Positions 47,466 through 58,600 of a stretch of 64,000 bases of DNA are shown piece by piece; the first letter of the stretch is position 1, and every line of letters starts with the position of its first letter. The notes below the pieces were generated by a model. That model did no database searches. It worked only from the letters and a program-made list of their open reading frames with translations, and was not told the origin of the DNA. The translations under genes and the position numbers were made by a program. The stretch covers positions 43,572,557 through 43,636,556 of the forward strand of contig NC_134400.1 in NCBI RefSeq assembly GCF_050003625.1, in the 5' to 3' direction. This DNA is from Haematobia irritans (taxonomy: Eukaryota > Arthropoda > Insecta > Diptera > Muscidae).

Positions 47466-47800
47466 TACACGGAAGAAAAAGACTGTTTTTGATATGTTTG
47501 GGTGTAAAAATTATATGTTTGGAACTCAAATTTTTTAACACAATATTTTTACCAATTTTAACCAATTGGCGCCTTAAAAATATATCCACACAAAGAACAT
47601 TTCATTAAATTTTTTTCTACCAATGTATGCCCTAAGGTGAAACATAATATGTTTGAATAGTACAAACAATATTCTGTTTGGACTAATCCTGAAAATATAT
47701 ATGCTTGAAGCAAAATGTGTTTGGGGTATATGTTAGAGAAGCGATTTTTTTTTTTGAAGGTGTAATGACATGAAACAAATCCATGACTACTAAACAAACA
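47466..47800 (+). repeat. Dispersed repeat, copy 2 (ACACGGA family)
   Basis: ACACGGAAGAAAAAGACTG, ATATGTTTGGGTGTAAAAA and TTTGGAACTCAAATTTT match 39702-39790. It continues with diverged TATGTTTG-containing phrases. Its right limit is unclear; a GAAGGTGTAATGAC stretch near 47755 may be the end. Confidence 0.65.
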
Positions 47801-48708
47801 TTATTTGTTTTTGCAATTTCCTTTATATAGTATCCATAGTTTTGAAATAGCCCGTGCAGATGAAAAATAAATCTCTTCTTGTTTTTGCATTACACCACAC
47901 TCCATTAAAATTTTTTGAATGGTCCCACACCACAATTGGGGACTATCAAATAAATTTTCATTAAATGAACTTTCCGCTCATAAACAACCAAAACGAACAC
48001 TCTGGCAATTCCAACATTAAATAAACCATCCAACAAATCTAAACAACACAAAATCAGGACAAATCGATCAATCAAATAGCCGACATCAACAGAAGCCGCT
48101 TCATGGTAATGTAGGGGAGCACATCTAAATCATTCCAGTAATCAGACATTGGCTACCATCAAAATTGGTGGCCCATCGATGCTTTTAATTTTTGCTGTAA
48201 TACAAACCAAAATTTTTGAATAAAATTTAATTGCAAACAATAATGGAGGTTTTTGATTTCACCGCATGGTGAACCATCAACCACAAATACATTTGGGGGG
48301 AAAATTGGAAATTTTTGATATGAGTGGTGGAGGGGGTGATACACATTACATCCGATATGAAGTGTTAACAAGTAGATATTTTTTCCAGGTGGAGTTCAGT
48401 TGAAGCAGATATGATATCAATATATCATAACGATTCACCTAAAATCTTCAAGAAACAAGAGGGCAGAAGCACAAAATTGAACTAAGGATACTTTAAAGAC
48501 ACATTCCTACTACTAGGATGTAAATTTGAATTTATTCGTTGATTGGTACATTTTTCTTCATGTGCTATCAAAGTCCTTTAAAAATGTTTTAACGGACATT
48601 TTAAGTTCCCATTTGAGGCTCGACTTCAACTAGATACTGTGTTATGTTCCAACTAAAAATCGTCTTTAAAATAAAGTGTTGAAAAACATCTCCTGTTTTT
48701 GAACGCTT
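47801..48708. other. Intervening sequence, nothing recognised
   Basis: About 0.9 kb of mostly unique AT-rich sequence with no supported gene or repeat. Confidence 0.5.
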
Positions 48709-50834
48709 TTTATACCCTCCACCATAGGATGGTGGTATATTAACTTTGTCGTTCCGTTTGTAACATATCGAAATATTGCTCTAAGACCCCATAGGTTAGG
48801 TTAGGTTAGGTTATGTGGCAGCCCGATGTATCAGGCTCACTTAGACTATTCAGTCAATTGTGATACCACGGTGGTGAACTTCTCTCTTATCACTGAGTGC
48901 TGCCCGATTCCATGTTAAGCTCAATGACAAGGGACCTCCTTTTTATAGCCGAGTCCGAACGGCGTTCCACATTCCAGTGAAACCACTTAGAGAAGCTTTG
49001 AAACCCTCAGAAATAAGACCCCATAAAGTACATATATCCTGGGTCGTGGTGAAATTCTGAGTCGATCTGAGCATGTCCGTCCGTCAGTCTGTTGAAACCA
49101 CGCTAACTTCCGAACAAAACATGGTATCGACTTGAAACTTGGCACAAGTAGTTTTTATTGATGTAGGTCGGATGGTATTGCAAATGGCCCATATCGGTCC
49201 ACTTTTACGTATAGCCCCCATATAAAGGGACCCCCAAAATTGGCTTGCGAGACCTCTAAGAGAAGCAAATTTTATCCGATTCAGCTGAAATTTAGTACAT
49301 GGTGTTAGTATACGGTCTCTAACAACCATGCAAAAATTGGGTGATATCGGTCCATAATTATATATAGCCCCCATATAAACCGATCCTCCGATTTGGCTTG
49401 CGGAGCCTCTTGGAAGACCAAACTTCATCTGATTCAGTTGAAATTTGGTACGTGGTGTTAGGATATGGTCTCAAATACCAAAGAAAAAATTGGTGTTAGT
49501 ATACAATCTCTAACAACCATGCAAAAATTGGGTGACATCGGTCCATAATTATATATAGCCCCCATATAAACCGATCCCCCAAATTTGGCTTGCGAGGCCT
49601 CTAAGAGAAGCAAATTTTATCCGATTCGGCTGAAATTTAGTGCATGGTGTTAGTATACGGTCTCTAACAACCATGCAAAAATTGGGTGACATCGGTCCAT
49701 AAGTATATATAGCCCCCATATAAACCGATCCCCGATTTGGCTTGCGGAGCCTCTAAGAGAAGCAAATTTCATCCCATCCGGCTGAAATTTGGTACATAGT
49801 GTCAGTATTTTGTCTCTAACATCCATGCAAAAATTGGTCCACATCGGTCCATAATTATATATAGCCCCCATATAAACCGATCACCAGATTTGACCTCCGG
49901 AGCCTCTTGGAAGACCAAACTTCATCTGATTCAGTTGAAATTTGGTACGTGGTGTTAATATATGGCCTCAAACTCCCATTCAAAAATTGGTCGAAATCGG
50001 TCCATAATTATATATAGCCCCCATATAAACTGATCCCCAAATTTGACCTCCGGAGCCCCTTGGAAGAGCAAAATTCATTCGATTCGGTTGAAATTTGGTA
50101 CGTGATGTTAGTATATGGTATCCAACAACCATGCAGGAATTGGTTCATATCAGTCCATAATTATATATAGCCCTCATATAAACCGATCCCCAGATTTGAC
50201 CTCCGGTGCCTTTTGAAGAAGCAAAATTCATCCGATCTGGTTGAAATTTGGTACGTGGTGGTAGTATATGATATTTAACAACCATGCCAAAAGTGGTCCA
50301 TATCAGTCCATAATCATATATAGCCCCTATATAAACCGATCCCGAGATTTGGTTTTGGAGCCTCTTGGAGGAGCAAATTTCATCCGAGTGAGTTTAAATT
50401 TGGTACATTGTGCTAGTATATGCCCGTTTACAACCATGCCTAACTAGGTCCCTATCGGTCTATAGTTATATATAGCCCTCAGATAAATCGATCCCCAATC
50501 ACACAAAAATTGGTCCATATCAAGTTCATAATTCTATATAGCCCCCATATAAGCGACCCCCATATTTCAATTCTCTCTACTCTCTACGTACCGTGCAAAA
50601 AGTCCATATCGATTCGTAATTATTTGTAGACTTAACTATACATAACTTTTTTGTCGAGTATATACCATGTGTGGACTAAATCACAATTTAGAAAACGATG
50701 TTAAGAAGCTTTAAGATACCACAACCCAATTAATTCGGTTGTGGATGACAGTCTTTCGTAGGAGTTTCTACGCAATCCATGGTCGAGGGTACATAAGATT
50801 CGACCTGGCCGAACTTACGGCCGTATATACTTGT
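48709..50834 (+). mobile_element. HINE without 29-bp array, split by a SINE-like insertion
   Basis: TATACCCTCCACCATAGG end at 48711, interrupted at 48794-49013, resuming with CCCCATAAAGTACATATATC and the GTCC run. About nine core monomers (49190-50560) lead directly to the stem-loop end (CCTGGCCGAACTTACGGCC, ATATACTTGT) with no 29-bp array. The internal array is therefore optional in the family. Confidence 0.82.
48794..49013 (-). mobile_element. 5'-truncated SINE-like retrocopy with 12-bp target duplication
   Basis: The insert starts with (GGTTA)n, then GTGGCAGCCCGATG and CAGGCTCACTTAGACTATTC, and ends at GAAACCCTCAGAA. It is flanked by exact 12-bp copies of TAAGACCCCATA (48782-48793 and 49014-49025). 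Read on the minus strand it has a 3' tail of CCTAA units. From memory, longer dipteran copies of this family carry a tRNA-like head that is missing here, which would make this a truncated copy. Its last ~75 bp match the tail of the LINE at 51937. Confidence 0.8.
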
Positions 50835-51150
50835 TTGCTTTGTAGTCTAGACGCAAAAGGACAACACGTTTAAAGACTATTTAATTAGTTTTGACGAATT
50901 TTTCTGAATTATTAAAGTCAAGTTAACCTTAATTAAACAAAATTTCGAATGATTTAACTATAAGGACAAAACGACGACATTAAAAATTTCATCGACATTT
51001 GGACAAGGAAAAAAACTTTATATCAGAAAATTGTGTCTTCTATGCTAAGCAAAAAACGCAATCGTATTTTAAGGACGTGAAGTCTTGGCTTCACTACAAT
51101 AGTTTTTTCAGTATAAAGAGACTTATATGGGTATTTAATTTTATCAGGAA
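50835..51150. other. Intervening sequence, nothing recognised
   Basis: About 0.3 kb, AT-rich. No supported feature. Confidence 0.5.
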
Positions 51151-51199
51151 CAGGATATTATTAGTGCATATGTTTGCAATACCCAGAAAGAGACGAGAT

Positions 51200-51600
51200 A
51201 GACAGATTGTGTCGTTGGCATTGGCAATAATCCTCAGGGCTGGCGCTTGAGTTGATCAAGCCCTGTCCCTCCGTCCGTCTGTTTGGGAACACGTTTTTGT
51301 GGTCAAAGACTAGGTTGCAGTTTTAGTCCAATCGACTTTAGCACAAGTATGTGTTTGGTTCAGAATAGAACCCTATTGAATTTGAAAATGAAATTCGTTC
51401 AGATTTAGACATAGCTCTAAAATATATCTTTCGCCCGATATCCTAGAGCTTTACATTTAACACAAGGTGTACATATGGTACTGTGATAAAGTGTGCCAAA
51501 TTGAGTTGAAATCGGTTCAAATTTAGATATGGCTCTCATACACATCTTTCGCCCGATTTAGACCAATAGACCGATTTACTTGAAATCTTACCAGTGCTGC
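51200..51600 (+). mobile_element. DINE-like subfamily 3 fragment
   Basis: GTCCCTCCGTCCGTCTG, then CGTTTTTGTGGTCAAAGAC, TTGCAGTTTTAGTCC and two diverged core monomers with ATCTTTCGCCCGAT match 45785-46140. No ends remain. Confidence 0.65.
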
Positions 51601-51936
51601 CAGAAGTAGGGGAAATACGTACATGTAGGTTTTTTGTCTAATATTTAGCGTCTTGTAGAGACTTTTTAACTCAACACAATTTTTAATAATTTGTATATTT
51701 TTGTGGCTCTAGAGAGTAAATTAGAATCAGGCAACGCTTGAACTTTAACAATCAGAGAGTATTAAGAAAACAAGTATATACGACCGTAAGTTCGGCCAGG
51801 CCGAAGCTTATGTACCCTCCACCATGGATTGCGTAGAAACTTCTACTGAAGACTGTCATCCACAATCGAATTACTTGGGTTGCGGTAACACTTGCCGATG
51901 GCAAGGTATCTTAAAACTTCCTAACACCGTAATATA

Positions 51937-52673
51937 GGTTAGGTTAGGTTAAAGTGTCAGCCCGATTAAGATTCAGGCTCACTTAGACTATTCAGTCCAT
52001 TGTGATACCACATTAACTAAAAGTACCTATTACATATGGGCACTTCTAGTTTTAACCGCTGAACCTTCTTGATTATTTTTCTTTGTTGAACCAACCAGAT
52101 TGTTCCAAAAATATTAGCAGACTGCTTAAGTTAACGTTTTCCAGATCCGCCAGTAATCTGAAGCTATATGCTCCTAGAAGTTGCTTGCGCTTTACACAAA
52201 ATGCAGGACACTCACACAAGAGGTGTTTAATTGATTCTTTTTCCTCCGCATCATGACAGCTCATACAATAGTCATTATACTTCGCGCCAATAGTTTTTGC
52301 AAAATCTCCTATCAGGCAGCGACCCGTTATAGCAGATATCAGGAGTGATACCTGACGTCTCGAGAACATTAGCATATCTAGTGTGCGGTTTAAGTTGAAA
52401 TGGGGCCATATTTGCTTGGTGTCGTTACAACCCTTGCAATTCTCCCATCGAACATTTGCCATCTCACGCAGCATGAGCTTGCAGGTAGCTAGGGGCATAC
52501 CAACAAATTCTAGTTCCCCTGGAATATGTAAGGTAGTCCCTAGCCTTGCCAACTCATCCGCTTCGCAGTTCCCCGGTATGTTCCTATGGCCAGGCACCCA
52601 TATTAGGTGAATATTGTACTGCTCAGCCATCTCATTGAGAGATTTGCGGCAATCGATGGCCGTTTTCGAGTTG
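51937..52673 (-). mobile_element. 5'-truncated jockey/R1-clade LINE copy
   Basis: A minus-strand LINE 3' end inserted in the hairpin of a HINE terminus. The intact hairpin near 29265 gives the empty site; the duplicated target is short (about 3-5 bp of alternating AT). The copy contains the last ~200 codons of ORF2, a ~90-bp 3' region ending CAATGGACTGAATAGTCTAA and GAGCC-type sequence, and a tail of CCTAA units instead of poly-A. The tail and adjacent ~75 bp are shared with the SINE-like copy at 48794. Confidence 0.82.
52073..52673 (-). pseudogene. LINE ORF2 C-terminus with RNase H domain (partial)
   Basis: An uninterrupted frame encodes SKTAIDCRKSLNEMAEQYN and then HLIWVPGHRNIPGNCEADEL, the terminal part of a retrotransposon RNase H domain (WVPGH and the final catalytic D of EADELA). 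After it comes a cysteine/histidine region C-x2-C-x8-H-x4-C (YCMSC...IKHLLCECP) that is usual at the C-terminus of these proteins, ending at SSLLIFLEQSGWF. The domain starts midway, so the copy is 5' truncated but recent, with no internal stops. RNase H would remove template RNA during target-primed reverse transcription. Confidence 0.88.
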
Positions 52674-52713
52674 ATATACCACATAGTCCATACGTGGTAT
52701 ATATTAAACTAAA

Positions 52714-52932
52714 CAAGTAAGGAAAGCCTAAAGTCGGGCGGGGCCGACTATATTATACCCTGCCCCACTTTGTAGATCCACATTTTCGATACCATATCAA
52801 ATCCGTCAAATGTGTTGGGTGTTATATATAAAGGTTTATGTTCCCATATACATATATTTAAATCTGACCCGATCTGGGCAAAATTTGTTAGAGTTCATTG
52901 TGTTCCCTGGGGTGGAACACAATGTTAGTAAA
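52714..52932 (-). mobile_element. DINE subfamily 3 terminal fragment
   Basis: ACAAGTAAGGAAAGCC, AAGTCGGGCGGGGCCGAC, TATTATACCCTGCCCCACTT and TTTCGATACCATATCAAATC match the stem-loop end of the elements at 39973 and 45647-47212. It ends at ATGTTAGTAAAAA, where the next HINE begins. Confidence 0.8.
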
Positions 52933-54723
52933 AAACAAGTATATACGGCCGTAAGTTCGGTCAGGCCGAATCTTATGTACCCTCCACCATGGATTGCGTA
53001 GGAACTTCTACTAAAGGCTGTCATCCACAATCGAATTACTTGGGTTGCGATAACACTTGCCGATGGCAAGGTATCGTAAAACTTTTTAACACTGTCTTCT
53101 AAATTGTAAGTTAGCCCATACGGGTTATATATTAAACAAAAAAAGGCCGATTAAATACGTATATAATCTAGTTTGACAAAATTTTCTATAGAAATAAAAT
53201 TTTGACAAAATTTTCTATAGAAATGAAACCTTGACAAAATTTTCTATAGAAATAAAATTTTGACAAAATTTTCTATAGAAATAAAAATTTGACAAAATTT
53301 TCTATAGAAATAAAAACTTGACAAAATGTTCTATAGCAATAAAATGTTGACAAAATTTTCTATGGAAGTAAAATGATGACAAAATTTTCTATAGCAATAC
53401 AATTTTGACAAAAATTTCTATAGAAATAAAATGTTGACAAAATATTGTATAGAAATAAAATTTTGACAAAATTTTGTATCGAAATAAAATGTTGACAAAA
53501 TTTTCGACAGAAATAAATTTTTTACAAAATTTTCTATAGAAATAAAATTTTGACAAACATTTCTATAGAAATAAACTTTTCACAAAACTTTCTATAGAAA
53601 TGAAATTTTAACAAAACTTTCTATAGTTATAAAATTTGACAAAATTTTCTATGGAAATAAAGTTTTGGTAGATTATTTTTGGCGATATGGACCAATTTTT
53701 GTGTAATAAGTCATCGGCTATATATAACTAAAGACCAATTTTTACATGGCTGTTAGAGGCCATATATTGACAAAATGTACCAAATTTCAACCGTATCGGA
53801 TGACTTTTGCTCCTCCAAGAGGTTCCGGACGTCAAATCTGGGGACGGTTTATATGGGAACTATATATAATTATGGACCGATATGGACCAATTTTTGCATG
53901 GTTGTTCGAGACAATATACTAACACCACGTACCAAATTTCTATCGGATCGAATGACATTTGCTCCTCTAAGAGGCTCCGGAGTTCAAATCTGGTTTATAT
54001 GGGGGCTATACGTAAAAGTTGACCGATATGGACCAATTTTTGCATGGTTGTTAGAGACCATATACTAACACAATGTACCAAATTTCAGCCGGATCGGATG
54101 AAATTTGCTTCGTTTAGAGCAATCGCAAGCCAAATTTGGGGGTCCGTTTATATGGGGGCTATACGATATGGTCCAATTTTTGCATGGTTGTCAGAGACCA
54201 TATATTAACACCATGTACCAAATTTCAGCCGGATCGGATGAAATTTGCTTCTCTTAGAGCAATCGCAAGCCAAATTTGGGGGTCCGTTCATATGGGGGCT
54301 ATACGTAAAAGTCGACCGATATGGACCAATTTTCGCGTGGTTGTCAGAGACCATATATTAACACCATGTACCAAATATCAGCCGGATCGGATGAAATTTG
54401 CTTCTCTTAGAGCAATCACAAGCCAAATTTGGGGGGTCCGTTTATATGGGGGCTATACGTAAAAGTGGACCGAATTGGCCCATTTGCAATACCATCCGAC
54501 CTACATCAATAACAACTACTTGTGCCAAGTTTCAAGTCGATAGCTTGTTTCGTGCGGAAGTTAGCGTGATTTCAACAGACGGACGGACGGACATGCTCAG
54601 ATCGACTCAGAATTTCACCACGACCCAGAATATATACTTTATGGGGTCTTAGAGCAATATTTCGATGTGTTACAAACGGAATGACAAAGTTAATATACCC
54701 CCATCCTATGGTGGAGGGTATAA
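52933..54723 (-). mobile_element. Complete HINE, reverse orientation
   Basis: Stem-loop end (ACAAGTATATACGGCC, TTCGGTCAGGCCGAA), the ~230-bp end block, a reverse 29-bp array (53170-53670), about five core monomers (53690-54500), then the TATACCC end in reverse (CCACGACCCAGAATATATAC to GGTGGAGGGTATAAAAA). The mirror image of the copy at 24471, at somewhat different length. Confidence 0.86.
53170..53670 (-). repeat. 29-bp array internal to HINE
   Basis: About 17 reverse monomers. Several match the copy at 25735-26230 in reverse order, consistent with shared ancestry of the two elements including their arrays. Confidence 0.9.
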
Positions 54724-55030
54724 AAATTAAAAATCAAATTTGACGTCGGAGTCAAAAATGACCAATGCACAAAATATATCCCCGATCAACCACAAACAAC
54801 GATATGCGTTTCTTTTCGATCGGACTTCAAATGACGACACAGCACAATAAATTGTATTTCGGGGGCGTCGTAGGGTGCACGAAAAAAAAGTTTTGGTGTT
54901 CTGAAATTGTCTTCGAATATGCTACAAAACTGGGGGGTGACCGCATCAACTTTTTTTCGTGACCCTATCTATTGTCCACTTCTGAGAGTTATCACTGTTA
55001 TGGCACCATCAACTTTTATATATTGCGCCA
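54724..55030. other. Intervening sequence, nothing recognised
   Basis: About 0.3 kb. A GTGCACGAAAAAAAAG stretch and flanks resemble no family I can name. Confidence 0.5.
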
Positions 55031-55360
55031 AACCAATTTCAAGGATTTGACATGTAGATCTACAAAGGGGTGCAGGGTATAATATAGACGGCCTTAGACA
55101 TAAGACGTTCTTTACTTGTTTCTTATCAACATATTGCTCCGTCCAGGGCCATTAGAAGATTTAAATGTTAAGTATAGGCATTTTGTAGATGTTTATTTTT
55201 TTTCAAAATCGGTTCAGATTTACATATATTTATATGGGTATATAAACTTTTATATATAGCACGCAACACATTTGAAAAACTTTATATGGTGTAGATCTAC
55301 AAAGTGGTTCAGTGTATAATACAGACGACTCCGCCCGACTTGAGACTTTCTTTACATGTG
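55031..55360 (+). mobile_element. Two successive DINE subfamily 3 terminal fragments
   Basis: The first ends TAGATCTACAAAGGGGTGCA, GGGTATAATATAGACGGCC and TTCTTTACTTGT near 55120. The second ends GATCTACAAAGTGG, GTATAATACAGACGACTCC and CGCCCGACTTGAGACTTTC near 55350. Both are degenerate versions of the stem-loop end at 47150-47212. No core is attached. Confidence 0.7.
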
Positions 55361-56213
55361 TTTCCCCATCCTATTAAGTCCACATTTTTTGCAGTGTAAG
55401 CCATTAATGTGTTTATTTTAGCTGTATTGTAGTGGTATGGATCTTAATTTTTACACTCTGCCAACATTTCTCACACGTATATTCAGCTAAATCTTCCAAA
55501 AATTTTTTGGAATGATTTTTTTTTTGGGGCCAAATTAAAAAGAAAAAAACAATGAAAGACCCTATCAATATTTGGCGTACAATTATCAGTTGGTTGGCGG
55601 TATTAGCCATAGTTGATTTTCTGGCCGGCTGATTGTTTGATGGATGTTTTCCATGGAGTCTCTAAAATATTATGGAGACGATTGATTTGTAATTAGGGTC
55701 GTTCCAAATAAGCGATAATGGTTGCATTTAGCGTAGCCTTACCCAAAAAATCGTCTGCTAATTCATTGTATATAGTGATGGAATGGTCTTTAAACACAGT
55801 GAATGAATTTCAAAACGGAGCGACAATTTGGTGGATTATTTAAGAAATGGTCGCTTTGAGTGATGAATATGTCTGCTGTGAATTATTTTATTAATTTGGT
55901 TAATTGTTTTCCATATTAATTTGGAGCATTTTATTACAATCAAGTACACAAAGTACCATGTTTGGCCGTATTGAAGACTTAAAACTAATTCGTTCGTCGA
56001 TTTTCAATTATTCCAGTTCAGGTGCCCAGAAACCGGCTATCAAGGAAGATAAAATTTCAGATCTGGTTATATCACATTGCAAATCAAAATATTAACGATA
56101 TTTAGTGTCCTTTTTGAGCCCAAATTAATCAGTTAGGTAAAAATTGCTGTTTCTTTTGGTCGAAGAAGTCGAAACTTTTATTCTCTCTTGCTCTCTCCGA
56201 AATATATTTAAAC
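55361..56213. other. Intervening sequence, nothing recognised
   Basis: About 0.85 kb of AT-rich non-tandem sequence without a supported gene. Confidence 0.5.
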
Positions 56214-56415
56214 AACAATATACGGCCGTAAGTTCGGCCAGGCCGAAGCTTATGTACCCTCCGCCATGTATTGCGTAGAAACTTCTACTGAAGACTGTCA
56301 TCCACAATCGAATTATTTGGGTTGCGGTAACTTTTGCCGATGACAAGGTATCTTAAAACTTCCTAATACCGTAATATATACCACGTAGTCCATACGTGGT
56401 ATATATTAAACTAAA
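56214..56415 (-). mobile_element. Solo HINE stem-loop end
   Basis: ACAATATACGGCCGTAAG, TTCGGCCAGGCCGAAGCTTA, the TTCTACTGAAGACTGTCATC block, and a perfect 15-bp hairpin at 56373-56407. It stops after ATATTAAACTAA where a complete copy starts. It is about 200 bp and nearly identical to the first 200 bp of that next copy, giving a head-to-tail duplication of the terminus. Confidence 0.82.
56373..56407. other. Perfect 15-bp hairpin in HINE end
   Basis: AATATATACCACGTA pairs perfectly with TACGTGGTATATATT around the loop GTCCA. The same hairpin is at 56576-56610; an imperfect form lies near 29265-29312, and at 51930-52710 it is split by a LINE. Many other copies keep only the right arm. Confidence 0.88.
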
Positions 56416-57640
56416 CAAGTATATACGGCCGTAAGTTCGGCCAGGCCGAAGCTTATGTACCCTCCACCATGGATTGCGTAGAAGCTTCTACTGAAGACTG
56501 TCATCCACAATCGAATTACTTGGGTTGCGGTAACTTTTGCCGATGACAAGGTATCTTAAAACTTCCTAATACCGTAATATATACCACGTAGTCCATACGT
56601 GGTATATATTAAATTTAAAATGGCCGATTAAATACGTATATAATTAAGTTTGACAAAATTTTCTATAGAAATAAAATTTTGACAAAATAAAATTTTGACA
56701 ACATTTTCTATAGAAGTAAAATTTGGACAAAATTTTCTATCGATATGGACCAATTTTTGTGTGACTGGGGATCGGCTATATATAACTATAGACCAATTTT
56801 GGCATGGTTATAAGCGGTCATATATTAACACCACGTTGCTCGTCCAAGTGGCTCCGGAGTTCAAATCTGGGGATCGGTTTATATAGGGGCTATATATAAT
56901 TATGGACTGATATGGGCCAATTTTTGAATGGTTCTTAGAGACTATATACTAATATCATGTACCAAATTTCAGCCGGATCGGATGAAATTTGCTTCTCTTA
57001 GAGGATCCGCAAACCAAATCTGGGAATCGGTTTATATGGGTGCTATATATAATTATGGACCGATATGGACCAATTTTTGCATGGTTGTTACAGACCATAT
57101 ATTAACACCATGTACCAAATTTCAGCCGGATCGGATGAATTTGGCTCCTCTAAGAGGCTCCGGAGTTCAAATCTGGGGATCGGTTTATATGTGTGCTATA
57201 TATAATTATGGACCGATATGGACCAATTTTTGCATGGTTGTTAGACCCCATATACTAACACCATGTACCAAATTTCAACAGGATCGGATGAAATTTGCTT
57301 CTCTTAGAGCAATCACAAGCCAAGTTTTGGGGTCCGTTTATATGCGACCGATATGGCCCATTTGCAATACCGATAAGTGGATCGATATGACCCATTTGCA
57401 ATACCATCCGACCTACATCAATAACAACTACTTGTGCCAAGTTTCAAGTCGATAGCTTGTTTCGTTCGGAAGTTAGCGTGATTTCAACAGACGGACGGAC
57501 GGACATGCTCAGATCGACTCAGAAATTCACCACGACCCAGAATATATATACTTTATGGGGTCTTAGAGCAATATTTCCATGTGTTACAAACGGAATGACA
57601 AAGTTAATATACACCCATCCTATGGTGGAGGGTATAAAAA
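56416..57640 (-). mobile_element. Complete HINE, short core
   Basis: Stem-loop end with a perfect 15-bp hairpin (56576-56610), a very short reverse 29-bp array (56645-56740), about four core monomers (56750-57400), a fragmentary transition with GACCGATATGGCCCATTTGC repeated, and the TATACCC end in reverse (CCTATGGTGGAGGGTATAAA). Confidence 0.84.
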
Positions 57641-57674
57641 AGGATCTTCCTTCCTGTACGCACCGGGATGATCT

Positions 57675-58600
57675 TAGGTTAGGTTAGATTAGGTTGTAGA
57701 GGATGACATCAATTTTGTGTTGAATTGACGTCCATTTAGACCAGTATAGACCCATTGTGATCCCTCGATGTGATCTGTCCATTTTCTTCCTTCCGATGCG
57801 GCCCCCTTTGGAATAGTCCCAGAACTTCCACCTGCTCGTTTTCTTTAAAATAAATCTTAGAATAACCAACCAGAGGTCCTGATGAATGTAAATATGTTCC
57901 TTAAGCTGCACTCCCGCAGATCTAATTTCTAGATTTAGTTCCCTGATTCAGGGATAGCGCGACGGTGTCCATCACGCTTGTCTGTGAGTCCCTCCGCTTC
58001 AGCTGGGAAGTTGGGCATCACCTGGGTAGTTCGACCAGCGGGTATGAAGCACGCAGCTGCCCGGAACACCCTCTTGGAGGGGCGATCTGTGTTTTCTCTG
58101 AAACCGTCCCAGTTGGCTCTTTTCGATGACAAATGTCCGGTGATCGAAGGTTATGAAATTGTGTCAATTGTGAGAATTATGGGGATGTGGTCTGATCCCA
58201 GAGAAATGAATCTGGCGAACTGCTGCAATTAACGATAATTCTTCTGGGGCCTCTTCCTTCACCGTTCAAACTGTGGAGTCATCGATTTGTTCTGCCAAAG
58301 CTATGCTGGTGGTCATTGACGTCTCCTAGCACCACATAACAGCCAGTCTATGTGTGGTACAATATAAAAGCCTGGCCAACAACTCCACTTACGTAGCACA
58401 TTGTATCCCTCACAATTGCACAAGCTGCAGGGGGAGTAAGATTCGTCTCTTGGATCTCTTCCAATTTATAAAGTCTACAAATAAATTGCAAAAAACGATG
58501 CATTTTCCCGAAATGGAACAACAATACTGTCTGCCGGATTCTTAGGCGGAGAATGATGTTTTGCGGGAGATGTCCGGGAGTGTCGCGTAGTCTGTTGACC
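57675..58600 (-). pseudogene. Jockey/R1-clade LINE copy 1, internally deleted
   Basis: The 3' tail with CCTAA units is at 57675-57700. The non-coding 3' region and a C-terminal ORF2 end resembling SLRNIFTFIRTSGWL (about 57890) precede it. Directly joined is the endonuclease-to-RT linker: KRANWDGFRENTDRPSKR, FIPAGRTTQVMPNFPAEAEG and LTDKRD (57935-58132). Further upstream are endonuclease pieces IQETNLTPPAA and VLGDVNDHQHSFG with frame changes (58230-58500). The whole RT domain is missing, so the copy is internally deleted. Family knowledge: APE-type endonucleases nick the target to prime reverse transcription. Confidence 0.75.

Larger units (their letters stand above)
51772..52712 (-). mobile_element. 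Solo HINE stem-loop end, split by a LINE
   Basis: ACAAGTATATACGACCGTAA, TTCGGCCAGGCCGAAGCTTA and the GCAAGGTATCTTAAAACTTC block form the stem-loop end. It is interrupted at 51937 and resumes at 52674 with TACCACATAGTCCATACG, ending at ATATTAAACTAA where another element starts. Only the terminus is present, as at 56214-56415. Confidence 0.8.

Noticed and set aside
48793..48820. Telomeric TTAGG repeat tract
   Set aside because: Only three to four units and directly continuous with a retroelement tail inside a target-site duplication, so it is a tail, not a telomere.
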